From contig NZ_CP139559.1 of assembly GCF_034263275.1 (NCBI RefSeq), positions 5,766,001-5,830,000 on the forward strand: 64,000 nt of DNA. The letters are read 5' to 3'. The DNA comes from Mucilaginibacter sp. cycad4 (lineage in GTDB: Bacteria; Bacteroidota; Bacteroidia; Sphingobacteriales; Sphingobacteriaceae). Each line of letters opens with the position of its first letter. Positions within the stretch are counted from its first letter, which is position 1. Both the position numbers and the translations under genes were made by a program. Below, piece by piece: positions 17,926-25,796 of this stretch. The notes under the pieces are model-generated. The model did no database searches and had not been told where the DNA came from. It worked only from the letters and a program-made list of their open reading frames with translations.

Positions 17926-18435
17926 TCATGCTATCTTGATCCTTGCCTCTATCCGCAATACATAGCCGGTTGTATCTAAAAAGTTCTCCATTCTCCTTGT
18001 TTGACTTTCTCTAAAACGTGGGCGTTCACTGTTTGCGATGTAGGCTTTTTTTATGGGATACTCCTCTGCATCGTCCGTCTTTTCAAACAGTTCAATTGCT
18101 GTTAATAACTGTTTTTCGGCGTCTTTAACCCATTCACTTCCATCTTGGTCACGCTCTTTCAATTCGATAAATGCAATAGTGTCGCCGTAGGTCAGGAAGC
18201 CATCACATCGTTTTGATTCTTTTCCATCAGGCCTTGGAGGGAATGGGATGCAATGATCAACAGCGGTGAATATAACTTCAGATAGATAGTCATTTTCAAC
18301 AACTGCAATCCATTTAGCACCATTTTTTTCGTCGATATAGGCAGGGTTTGTAGCAGGAGATGGGTCATCACAGATCCCAAAAATCTTTAATTTAGAAGAG
18401 GTTTGGCATTGAGCCGGGAAGAAATCTACATTCAT
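17926..18435 (-). CDS. PD-(D/E)XK nuclease-like protein paired with AAA ATPase
   Basis: 169-residue protein without a recognised family name. Residues 77-95 (CDGFLTYGDTIAFIELKERD) match the PD-(D/E)XK core: Asp78, then Glu91-x-Lys93 on the next strand, with an upstream helix Glu in LSEVIF and a downstream helix (DAEKQLLTAIELF) that carries the usual Gln. This suggests a small DNA- or RNA-cutting subunit. Its start overlaps the end of the AAA ATPase gene by 4 bases (ATGA), so the two are translationally coupled and probably work together. Function by analogy with ATPase-nuclease defence pairs is inference. Confidence 0.65.
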   Translation of the reverse strand: MNVDFFPAQCQTSSKLKIFGICDDPSPATNPAYIDEKNGAKWIAVVENDYLSEVIFTAVDHCIPFPPRPDGKESKRCDGFLTYGDTIAFIELKERDQDGSEWVKDAEKQLLTAIELFEKTDDAEEYPIKKAYIANSERPRFRESQTRRMENFLDTTGYVLRIEARIKIA

Positions 18436-19655
18436 ATGCCTTGTTGCAATTCAAGTAAACGGGCATACAATTCATTACTTTCACCCAATTCTTCATTCAA
18501 CTTATTTTCGTCAGAAGGCATCCCCTTATAGCTTTCTAATTCTGTTATGGTGCCGTTCAACTCATCAAGCTCGTAAATAGCAAGATCGCCTTCTTTAATT
18601 GTTGATGATAAGGGAACAATCAATTCCAGTTCCTTCAATTGTTGTTGGTGCTTTATGTTCTTCTTTAAAAAATCCGCTTTTACCGCCAAAGTAAGATAAT
18701 TGATCAAATAAGGACTGTGAGTAGTCATAACCAGGCCATTGTGATCGTGGAGATTATTATAATGAAGTAAACTATAAAGAATTTGTTGTTGCGATGTTGG
18801 AAAAAGATTTTGTTCGGGTTCTTCGACGATATTTAAAAAAGATGAATAGCGAAATCGAGAAGAAAGGCGCTCCAAATAAATGTCTTTTACGGGGCCGGAT
18901 AAATTAGGATTTGACATGATTCGATCAATCTCTTGCCTGATTTTTTGCTCTTCCTTTAAACTCACTTCATTATTCTCTTCAATATTATTAGGGTTAATAA
19001 TTATTTCGGTTAGGTATTTGGTGACGATAAAAAGAGGGACCAGTGACTGAAAGCCACTGGAAGCCCTGGAAAGGCGAAGCTTATAATCTGTGCCGACAAT
19101 TGATGGCGATTGATTGAGCCGCTGATATTCAAATCGTACGTTATTAATCGGTAACTCCACCATATCCCTTAAATTTTCAGCGGCTTTTATAAATTCGTCC
19201 GAAAATGTATAAATAGTTCCCGGAAGCCCTTTTAAATTCCTGATGTTTCGTACAGCGCTAATAAAATTGCGTTCAGCGGGTACATACATGATCTTTGGTA
19301 GAAAGTATTGACTGTTGTCTGTCCAGTTTATGAAGCTCTTGCCTTCACGATAAACATAATGCATAGCATTGCCGCTATATTCTATGTGTGTATTTTCCTT
19401 GAAATAATCTTCAATATTCTGATATTTGCAGCGATTGATTAGATAGCCATCACGTACTGCATCCCTCTCCTTTAATTCACCCCTTACAAGCGCTTTTTCG
19501 ATCCAACTAAATGTCGCAATCAATTTAGCTACTGTACTTTTTCCTGAACCCTGATTACCAATAAAGACTGTGACTTTGCGTATATCCATCCAGCCATCAG
19601 TGGATTTATAACCAGATTTTACAGGTCCGAAATTTCTTATAAGTATCTTACTCAT
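18432..19655 (-). CDS. AAA family ATPase of the OLD/ABC-like type
   Basis: 407 residues. Walker A is GNQGSGKSTVAK (about residues 33-44); an ABC-type signature ASSGFQSLVPL sits in the middle; Walker B is IVEEPEQNLFPTSQQQ and the H-loop is TTHSPYLINYL. This arrangement is that of OLD-like or AAA_21-type ATPases, many of which are anti-phage sensors with a nuclease partner. There is no TOPRIM domain within the protein; the partner gene downstream supplies a nuclease-like fold instead. Codon use and composition are AT-richer than the neighbouring csbD and surE genes, consistent with acquisition by transfer. Confidence 0.85.
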   Translation of the reverse strand: MSKILIRNFGPVKSGYKSTDGWMDIRKVTVFIGNQGSGKSTVAKLIATFSWIEKALVRGELKERDAVRDGYLINRCKYQNIEDYFKENTHIEYSGNAMHYVYREGKSFINWTDNSQYFLPKIMYVPAERNFISAVRNIRNLKGLPGTIYTFSDEFIKAAENLRDMVELPINNVRFEYQRLNQSPSIVGTDYKLRLSRASSGFQSLVPLFIVTKYLTEIIINPNNIEENNEVSLKEEQKIRQEIDRIMSNPNLSGPVKDIYLERLSSRFRYSSFLNIVEEPEQNLFPTSQQQILYSLLHYNNLHDHNGLVMTTHSPYLINYLTLAVKADFLKKNIKHQQQLKELELIVPLSSTIKEGDLAIYELDELNGTITELESYKGMPSDENKLNEELGESNELYARLLELQQGI

Positions 19656-19755
19656 GCTTTACGTTGAAACCCGAAATTACGAAATTTAGTTTTACAACAA
19701 CCCTCCCTATCTATTATTACCCAACTACATTGTTGAGGATTGTTAACTTTGCCTG

Positions 19756-20529
19756 ATGAAAGTTACCAAACCAACCATACTTGTTGTAAATGACGATGGT
19801 ATTACCGCGCCGGGTATCAAAGCCCTGATGGATGCCATGGCCGAAATTGGCCGCGTTGTAGTAGTTGCTCCGGATAGCCCGCAATCGGGTATGGGGCATG
19901 CCATTACGATTGGCAAACCTTTACGGCTTGACCAGGTTGACATTTATGAAGGGATTGAAATGTATCGCTGTTCGGGTACACCGGTTGATTGTGTAAAGCT
20001 GGCTGTTAACAAGATTTTTAAAGGCCAAAAGCCTGATCTTTGCGTTTCGGGGATCAATCATGGTTTAAATAATTCCATCAATGTGTTGTATTCAGGTACC
20101 ATGTCGGCAGCTGTTGAAGGCGCTATCGAGGGGATCCCATCGATAGGATTTTCGTTGGATGATTATACCTTACAGGCCGATTTTGAGCCCTGTATTAAGT
20201 TTGTAAAAGAATTGGCTTTGCAGGTTTTGGCCAACGGTTTACCGCAGGCCAGCTTATTGAACGTAAACTTCCCCAACACCAAACATATTAAAGGCATTAA
20301 AATTTGCAGGCAGGCAGCAGCCAAATGGGCCGAAGAATTTGATGAGCGTGTTGATCCGCATAAAAGGCCTTATTACTGGCTCACTGGTGTTTTTCAATTG
20401 AACGATGGCGGTGAGGACACCGATGTTTGGGCTTTGGAACAGGGTTATGCTTCGGTTGTGCCGGTGCAGTTTGATATGACTGCACACCACGTTATCCCTT
20501 ATTTAAACAACTGGAAGTTCAACGTATAA
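19756..20529 (+). CDS. surE: 5'/3'-nucleotidase SurE
   Basis: SurE is a metal-dependent nucleotidase/exopolyphosphatase. The 257-residue protein has the N-terminal metal motif LVVNDDGITAPG, GRVVVVAPDSPQSGMGHAIT, the nucleotide loop CSGTPVDCVKLA and SGINHGLNNSINVLYSGT, all diagnostic. Length is normal. A TAACTTTG box ends at 19751, only four bases before the ATG; if real it would give a nearly leaderless mRNA, but no -33 element is seen at the right distance. It heads surE - small membrane gene - lpxB. Confidence 0.96.
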   Translation: MKVTKPTILVVNDDGITAPGIKALMDAMAEIGRVVVVAPDSPQSGMGHAITIGKPLRLDQVDIYEGIEMYRCSGTPVDCVKLAVNKIFKGQKPDLCVSGINHGLNNSINVLYSGTMSAAVEGAIEGIPSIGFSLDDYTLQADFEPCIKFVKELALQVLANGLPQASLLNVNFPNTKHIKGIKICRQAAAKWAEEFDERVDPHKRPYYWLTGVFQLNDGGEDTDVWALEQGYASVVPVQFDMTAHHVIPYLNNWKFNV

Positions 20530-20531
20530 GC

Positions 20532-20795
20532 ATGCTTAGTAAAAACAATATATCCACGGGTTTATTACTGGGCGCTATACTGCCGGGAATAACGCTTTTT
20601 GTTTTTTGGTTCCTGTTTAAAAATCAGGTGGTATTTATGCACAAGCCAGGCATCCCATACTTTACAGCGTTTGCCATTAACCTGTTCATCATCCGTTATT
20701 TTTACGGCAAAGGGGCCGATAAAACCGGGAATGGCATTGCTATGATATCTTTTTTGTTTATGCTGGCTATATTCATTTTTAAACTGCAATCCTGA
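20532..20795 (+). CDS. Small integral membrane protein between surE and lpxB
   Basis: 87 residues with three hydrophobic segments (about residues 8-29, 38-52 and 68-84: GLLLGAILPGITLFVFWFLF, YFTAFAINLFIIRYF, IAMISFLFMLAIFIF). It starts 2 bases after the surE stop and ends 2 bases before lpxB, so it is within one operon. Function unknown. The genomic position suggests a membrane or envelope role linked to LpxB, which is inference. Confidence 0.8.
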   Translation: MLSKNNISTGLLLGAILPGITLFVFWFLFKNQVVFMHKPGIPYFTAFAINLFIIRYFYGKGADKTGNGIAMISFLFMLAIFIFKLQS

Positions 20796-20797
20796 TA

Positions 20798-21937
20798 ATG
20801 AAATATTACCTGGTAGCCGGCGAGGCCTCCGGCGATTTGCACGGGGCTAATTTAATGAAAGCCCTCAAAGCGCTTGACCCACAGGCCGCTTTTCGTTTTT
20901 TTGGCGGCGACCTGATGCAGGCCGAAGGTGGTACACTGGTAAAGCACTACGCCGATATGGCCTTTATGGGTTTTGTGGAAGTGATTGCCAACTTGCAAAC
21001 TATCCTCAAAAATATGAAGTCGTGCAAGCAGGATATTTCGGCCTATCAACCCGATGTGCTGATATTGATAGATTTTCCCGGCTTTAACCTCAAAATAGCT
21101 GAGTACGCCAAAGCACAGGGCCTTTTGGTTTGCTATTATATTTCGCCCAAGGTTTGGGCCTGGAACCAGAAGCGGGTGCTCAAGATCAAACGCATTGTTG
21201 ACCACCTTTTTTGCATCCTCCCTTTCGAAGTGGCGTTCTATAAAGAATGGGGGATGAAGGTTGATTACGTAGGTAACCCATTGCTTGATGCCGTTTCGGC
21301 GTTTAATCCAGATCCTGATTTCCTGCAAAAAAATAATCTTACCGAAAAGAAAATTATAGCGCTGTTACCCGGCAGCCGAAAACAGGAGATCAGCAGATTA
21401 TTGCCGGATATGATCGAGGCATCGATTAATTTCTCCGAATATCAGTTTGTAATTGCCGGGGCCCCCGCCTTTCAGGCTAATTACTACGCACCTTATTTAA
21501 ACGGGGCGGAGATCCCCATTGTATTTAACGCTACTTATGACCTGTTAAATCAAGCGCATGCGGCTATTGTGGCTTCCGGCACTGCAACGCTTGAAACGGC
21601 ACTGTTTAATGTACCGCAGGTAGTGGTTTACAAAGGAGGAAAATTAACTATCGCTATTGCCCGTGTGCTGGTAAAACTCAAATTTATCTCGCTGGTAAAC
21701 CTGATCATGGATAAAGCTGTGGTAAAAGAACTGATCCAGGAAGAATGTACGGCTAACAAGATAAGCGAAGAGTTAAATCTGATTGTCAATAATGCAGCCT
21801 ATCGCCAAACCATGCTTGATAACTATGATGAGCTTGATGTACGCATGGGACAACCCGGAGCATCGGCTAAAACGGCCGGGTTAATTGTTAAATTTACTCA
21901 GGAAGCAAAAAAGCAAAGTAAAATAGGAACTCTTTAA
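20798..21937 (+). CDS. lpxB: Lipid-A-disaccharide synthase
   Basis: GT19 glycosyltransferase that joins UDP-2,3-diacylglucosamine and lipid X in lipid A synthesis at the inner membrane. Signatures in the 379 residues: N-terminal VAGEASGDLHGANLM, FFGGDLMQAEGG, VLIDFPGFNLKIAEYAK, YYISPKVWAWNQKR, YVGNPLLDAV, LLPGSRKQEISRLLP and the ASGTATLETAL donor loop. Length is typical. It closes the surE operon; a structured element follows. Confidence 0.97.
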   Translation: MKYYLVAGEASGDLHGANLMKALKALDPQAAFRFFGGDLMQAEGGTLVKHYADMAFMGFVEVIANLQTILKNMKSCKQDISAYQPDVLILIDFPGFNLKIAEYAKAQGLLVCYYISPKVWAWNQKRVLKIKRIVDHLFCILPFEVAFYKEWGMKVDYVGNPLLDAVSAFNPDPDFLQKNNLTEKKIIALLPGSRKQEISRLLPDMIEASINFSEYQFVIAGAPAFQANYYAPYLNGAEIPIVFNATYDLLNQAHAAIVASGTATLETALFNVPQVVVYKGGKLTIAIARVLVKLKFISLVNLIMDKAVVKELIQEECTANKISEELNLIVNNAAYRQTMLDNYDELDVRMGQPGASAKTAGLIVKFTQEAKKQSKIGTL

Positions 21938-22022
21938 AGAAACGTCACGAGTAACCATCAGGGAAACCCTGAAAAAAAATGTGATGACGTGTAAAATATA
22001 TTTTAGGGGTGGTGTGCAGGCC

Positions 22023-22128
22023 GCGTTAGGGATTGTAGAGGAAAGCCCACAGCGCGGGTAAGCTTTGTGGGTAGGCAAAGCGAGGACTTGGAACGGAAAG
22101 CCCGGCCCGTTAGCTAACGGGAACGCCC
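22023..22128 (+). other. Structured intergenic element, possible ncRNA, after lpxB
   Basis: The G/C-rich stretch folds on paper into a multi-branched structure: GCGTT (22023-22027) pairs with AACGC (22122-22126) and encloses CCCACA/TGTGGG (22046-22051 with 22066-22071) and the perfect palindrome CCCGTTAGCTAACGGG (22106-22121). Repeated internal motifs GAGGAAAGCCC and AACGGAAAGCCCG flank the central hairpin. I have the impression of similar elements scattered in Bacteroidota genomes and of a resemblance to the Flavo-1 class of Rfam, but cannot verify it. No open frame fits. Confidence 0.5.
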
Positions 22129-22180
22129 ATGTTATAAAATTGATCGAAAAATACACTTAATAATCAATAGCTTACGATCA

Positions 22181-22262
22181 CGCCATTGCGAGGCACGAAG
22201 CAATCCCCTATAAGCAGAGCCGCTCTGTATAGTTCGCGATTGCTTCGTGCCTCGCAATGACG
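22181..22262. repeat. REP-like palindrome, 25-base arms
   Basis: Left arm 22181-22205 and right arm 22238-22262 are reverse complements with one mismatch; the core reads CATTGCGAGGCACGAAGCAA. The 32-base centre AGAGCCGCTCT is itself palindromic in part. Such GTCATTGCGAGG elements are commonly scattered between genes in Bacteroidota. It lies in the convergent gap between lpxB and the 55-residue gene. Confidence 0.75.
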
Positions 22263-22306
22263 CTGGAGCATGATGCTATTTCGCCAATCCTCTTTTGAAC
22301 AACTTC

Positions 22307-22474
22307 TCAGGATTCTATTTCTTTATCATCATTCTCTTCCGGCTTCAGCTCGGATTGAATAATATCCTTTTCCAGCTTTTTTTCATCTTTCTGGTTACGC
22401 CTGATGATCCATATCAATAATATAATAACCGCAATAACTACAATTATTACTATAGGATAATTAACCTGGTCCAT
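22307..22474 (-). CDS. Small single-pass membrane protein (55 aa)
   Basis: The reverse strand reads MDQVNYPIVIIVVIAVIILL, then WIIRRNQKDEKKLEKDI and an acidic tail ending NDDKEIES. It has one N-terminal transmembrane helix of about 18 residues, a basic stop-transfer patch (RRNQK) and a charged cytosolic tail, a convincing small membrane protein. Function unknown. It is downstream of the universal stress protein gene on the same strand, 86 bases away. Confidence 0.65.
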   Translation of the reverse strand: MDQVNYPIVIIVVIAVIILLIWIIRRNQKDEKKLEKDIIQSELKPEENDDKEIES

Positions 22475-22560
22475 ATTGTATTTATATAAAGTTTATTAAT
22501 TAATCTAATTGGTTACTCCCGGGCAATCAGCTTTTGGCTTTATGCATCAGGCCTTTAGCT

Positions 22561-23382
22561 TTACTCGTGTAAAATTAATATCGCCTTTACCGATTTATTC
22601 ATCACCTGGTTAACAGTACTACGTGTAAACAAACGGTATACTATATTGTGATGATGCTTAACCAGGCAAAGCATATCCGTTTCGTGCGACTGAATAAAGT
22701 TCATGATCCCGTTTAATGCGCTGCTATCCTGGATATAATTAAATTCCAGATCGGTATGCCTGATCAGGTCGCGCAGCCGGGCCTCCCAAACCTGCACCTG
22801 TTCGGTATCAGTTTTTTCGGCCACATACAGCACCTGCATTTTAGCCGAGCCAAATGCTTTGATCATTTCATTTAAAGCGTTAACGTCAACGGCAGAAAGG
22901 CGGGTTTCAAAATCGGTAGCCAGGGTTATCATTGGCACGTTTTCAAACTTGCTTTCCAGGGGTATGATAAGCGTAGGTACCTTTATTTTGGTTACTACCA
23001 TACTGGCGTTACTGCCCACTATGCCGCTGATGCCGGTAGCGCCCATAATGCCCATCACCAGTAACTCAACCTCATGTTTATCAACATACCGGGTTATTAC
23101 TGTTTTTAAAAAGCCTACATCACAAAGGGTAGTTACCTTAACGTTTTTATACTTGTCATCTTTGGTATAAACACTTACCCATTCTTTTAAGGCCTCACGT
23201 TTATTATTATAGTAATCTTCAATAAAGATGGCGTTATAAGTGCTGTTGTTGATCCCTTCGGTGGGGTGTATGGCATGTATAGCGCAAACTTCGCGGCCTA
23301 ATATGTTTGCCAGTTCCATAGCATAAGCCATTGCGTTCGCGGCGCATTTTGAAAAATCGGTGGCTACCAGTATCTGCTTCAT
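22561..23382 (-). CDS. Universal stress protein with tandem Usp domains
   Basis: 273 residues forming two UspA-like domains: the first starts MKQILVATDFSKCAANAMAY and has the nucleotide-binding loop VMGIMGATGISGIVGSNAS (GxxGx9GS type), the second starts near residue 150 and lacks a complete loop. The family binds ATP and supports stress survival. Its start lies 9 bases downstream of the stop of the phosphate transporter gene, so the two form an operon. Confidence 0.92.
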   Translation of the reverse strand: MKQILVATDFSKCAANAMAYAMELANILGREVCAIHAIHPTEGINNSTYNAIFIEDYYNNKREALKEWVSVYTKDDKYKNVKVTTLCDVGFLKTVITRYVDKHEVELLVMGIMGATGISGIVGSNASMVVTKIKVPTLIIPLESKFENVPMITLATDFETRLSAVDVNALNEMIKAFGSAKMQVLYVAEKTDTEQVQVWEARLRDLIRHTDLEFNYIQDSSALNGIMNFIQSHETDMLCLVKHHHNIVYRLFTRSTVNQVMNKSVKAILILHE

Positions 23383-23391
23383 TTTAACGTA

Positions 23392-24816
23392 TTATATAAA
23401 CAAATGAAAAAGCATGAATAATAAAAATGCTAAAGTTATCGCAACCGGCAAAGTAAGCACCCAGGCTAAAGCGATGTTTTTAAGCGTGCCGTTATTTAAA
23501 TTTCCTTTTCCGCCCGATGCAACCATGGCCCCGGCTATCCCGCTCGATAGTACATGCGTTGTACTCACCGGCAATCCGAATCCTGTACTTAAGCCAATGG
23601 TTGATGCCGCCACTATCTCGGATGTTGCACCCTGGGCATAATTCAAATGCTCGTTGCCTATCTTTTCGCCAATAGTAACTACAATCCTTTTCCAGCCTAC
23701 CATAGTCCCAACACCAAGGGAAAGCGATATAATGGCGATAACCCATACCGGCGCAAAATCCGTTACAAGCTCAAGTTCGTTGGCTGCCGAGGTAAGCGCC
23801 TCTTTATCTTTAGATTCCAGGTTTACCCGCGGATCTTTAATCACAGCCCTTATATCTTTTATAACCCCTTCAACCTGTTTACGGTAACGGTAAGTTTTTG
23901 CTACCTCTTTTTCATTTTTTTCGGCCAGTGATGCTTTGGTTTGATCAATAGCGGCAGTCAGTTCAGTTAAAACAGGTTTCTTTTCGCTATTGTTTGCAAA
24001 CTGCTGATTAATAACCTGCTCCGTTTGGTTCAGGGCCGATAAAACTTTGGCATCGGGCACAGCGTGGTTTACCGCAAAGCGGGCTGGTAAAAAAGCGATC
24101 AGTATGAGCATGAACAAGCCCACGCCTTTTTGCCCGTCATTACTGCCATGGAAAAAGCTTACCAGCGTACAGGTGGTTACCAGCAAAAGACGAATGTGTA
24201 TTGGCGGCCTGTCGTTTTCACCACTGGGAATATGAAACAACGCGTGTGATTTGGTTACATGTTTCAGGAACAGCATCAGCAGGGCAGCCGCACCGAAACC
24301 TATTATTGGCGAAAGTATGAGCGATGAGCCTATTTCGCCGGCTTTGCTCCAGTTTACGCCCGGACCGTTGTAATAAAAGGTAAAGGCAAGTCCGCCGCCA
24401 ATCATGGCACCTATCATGGTATGCGAACTTGAGCAGGGGATGCCAAGGTACCAGGTGCCCAGGTTCCATACAATAGAGGCCAGCAATACGGCAAGCACCA
24501 GGCAGGCCCCAACACTCACAGGCAAAGTCATCAGTGTATCTAATGGTACCAGTTTTAAAATACCCATAGCTACGGTAACCCCGCCAAGGCAAACACCTAA
24601 AAAGTTCCAGAAGCCTGACCACGGAATAGCATAAACCGGACGCAGGGCCTTAGTATAAATAACTGTAGCTACTGCATTGGCAGTATCATGAAAACCGTTC
24701 ACGAACTCAAAACCGATAACTGCCAGTATACAGAGAATAAAAACAGTGAGCAGGGAACTGCTCAGATCCACCTGGCCAAGGAAGGGGAGAATAACCGCGG
24801 GGATTGAAAAATGCAT
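23392..24816 (-). CDS. Inorganic phosphate transporter, PiT family
   Basis: 474-residue inner-membrane proton- or sodium-coupled phosphate transporter. Two inverted PHO-4 signatures are seen: GFEFVNGFHDTANAVATVIY near residue 37 and GLSTGFGLPVSTTHVLSSG in the C-terminal half, plus PCSSSHTMIGAMIGGGL and FFHGSNDGQKGVGLF. A soluble, charged loop of about 100 residues lies in the middle (ALNQTEQVINQQFANNSEKK onward), as in many Bacteroidota homologues. Co-transcribed with the universal stress protein gene. Confidence 0.94.
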   Translation of the reverse strand: MHFSIPAVILPFLGQVDLSSSLLTVFILCILAVIGFEFVNGFHDTANAVATVIYTKALRPVYAIPWSGFWNFLGVCLGGVTVAMGILKLVPLDTLMTLPVSVGACLVLAVLLASIVWNLGTWYLGIPCSSSHTMIGAMIGGGLAFTFYYNGPGVNWSKAGEIGSSLILSPIIGFGAAALLMLFLKHVTKSHALFHIPSGENDRPPIHIRLLLVTTCTLVSFFHGSNDGQKGVGLFMLILIAFLPARFAVNHAVPDAKVLSALNQTEQVINQQFANNSEKKPVLTELTAAIDQTKASLAEKNEKEVAKTYRYRKQVEGVIKDIRAVIKDPRVNLESKDKEALTSAANELELVTDFAPVWVIAIISLSLGVGTMVGWKRIVVTIGEKIGNEHLNYAQGATSEIVAASTIGLSTGFGLPVSTTHVLSSGIAGAMVASGGKGNLNNGTLKNIALAWVLTLPVAITLAFLLFMLFHLFI

Positions 24817-24967
24817 AAAACTTTTTTTATGACCGGCGAATATGTTTCGCCCGCCGCTTTATTCCAAATAACCGTTTCAGGCATTTCCTTTAGATGACTA
24901 AAGTGTTAACATATTGTTATTTAATATTATACAAACTTAACATAGCATTAATTGCCCGGCTTACTGC

Positions 24968-25000
24968 AAAAAAATAGAGCCCTGTTTTTTTGCAGGGCTC
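24968..25000 (-). terminator. Intrinsic terminator for the small-gene cluster
   Basis: On the minus strand GAGCCCTG and CAGGGCTC (25000-24993 and 24984-24977) form a stem with an A-rich loop, followed by TATTTTTTT (24976-24968). It lies 55 bases beyond the stop of the 54-residue gene and fits termination of the cluster running from 25596. Confidence 0.8.
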
Positions 25001-25054
25001 CACGTTTTCATAGGTGATGTTAGTATTCGATAGGTAGATGTAGATATATATTGA

Positions 25055-25219
25055 TCAAGCGGCAGACAGCGTTTGCTGTGCTGCTACCTGCTTGTTGTTG
25101 CTCATGAACTGGGTTTTAGCCCTGTAGTTTTTTAAATCTGCCCTCAATAGTTCCAGTAATTCGGCATCAAAGCGTGCAAGTAATTTAGTTATTGCGGGTG
25201 TTGGTTTATATGCTTTCAT
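25055..25219 (-). CDS. Small hypothetical protein (54 aa), paralogue of next gene
   Basis: The reverse strand reads MKAYKPTPAITKLLARFDAE followed by LLELLRADLKNYRAKTQ and an Ala/Gln-rich tail. The block T-K-L-L-A-x-F-D-x-x-L-x9-D-L-K-x-x-x-x-K-T is shared with the 42-residue product of the gene 40 bases upstream, so the two are homologous and both likely real. Predicted basic and helical, without signal or membrane segment. Function unknown. Confidence 0.55.
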   Translation of the reverse strand: MKAYKPTPAITKLLARFDAELLELLRADLKNYRAKTQFMSNNKQVAAQQTLSAA

Positions 25220-25258
25220 AGGTAGATGTAGTGTAGGTGATGTAGTTTTATGTTTAGT

Positions 25259-25387
25259 TTAAGCTGCCGGTGTTAAATAGGGCGTTTTAGTTTTGATAGC
25301 TTTTAAGTCGCTCATGATGATGTTTTTAAGTGCGTTATCAAAAGTTGCTATTAGTTTGGTAGTTGATGTTTGTTTTTGCGTTTTCAT
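25259..25387 (-). CDS. Small hypothetical protein (42 aa), paralogue of previous gene
   Basis: The reverse strand reads MKTQKQTSTTKLIATFDNAL then KNIIMSDLKAIKTKTPYLTP. It aligns with the 54-residue neighbour over TKL(L/I)A-x-FD-x-x-L and DLK, which supports both as genes despite their size. Very basic (pI high by eye) and predicted helical. It is the middle gene of three closely spaced minus-strand genes. Confidence 0.55.
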   Translation of the reverse strand: MKTQKQTSTTKLIATFDNALKNIIMSDLKAIKTKTPYLTPAA

Positions 25388-25419
25388 GTTGTAGGTTTTT
25401 GATGTTTTAATGTCTTTGT

Positions 25420-25596
25420 TTAGTCTTTCTTTTTTTCGTCTTCGTTCTCGCTGAGGTTATCGTGGCGGCGTTTAGCTTCTTTATACTGCCTTAATATTTG
25501 CTCCTCATCGCGTGGGTCTGAAGTTTTTGTCGGTTCCACTGGGTTTTCCCACTCTTTCTCTTCTTCAGGGTTAACCGCTTTGTTTTTTGCTTTCAT
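25420..25596 (-). CDS. Small charged hypothetical protein (58 aa)
   Basis: The reverse strand reads MKAKNKAVNPEEEKEWENPV, continuing EPTKTSDPRDEEQILRQYKE and a Lys/Glu-rich end. Highly hydrophilic, probably partly disordered. It lies 32 bases upstream of the 42-residue gene on the same strand and is the likely first gene of the cluster. A TTTG at about 25647 and TACTTATC about 17 bases further on give a weak promoter candidate. No known family. Confidence 0.5.
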   Translation of the reverse strand: MKAKNKAVNPEEEKEWENPVEPTKTSDPRDEEQILRQYKEAKRRHDNLSENEDEKKKD

Positions 25597-25796
25597 AACA
25601 ACTGCGTTTGATAAGTAACAATCTAAATCAATGCCAAACTTTGTCGAAAGGCAAAAAAAGTCATTAAAAGTTCAGATTTATTTTACTATAAAATGTAAAT
25701 GGCTGTAATCCAGTAGTGTTTTTTCAGAAAAAATTTTTACTTTTTTAGATCAATTTAACGCAGACAAGCATTTAGAGCAAATAAACAGGGTATACG

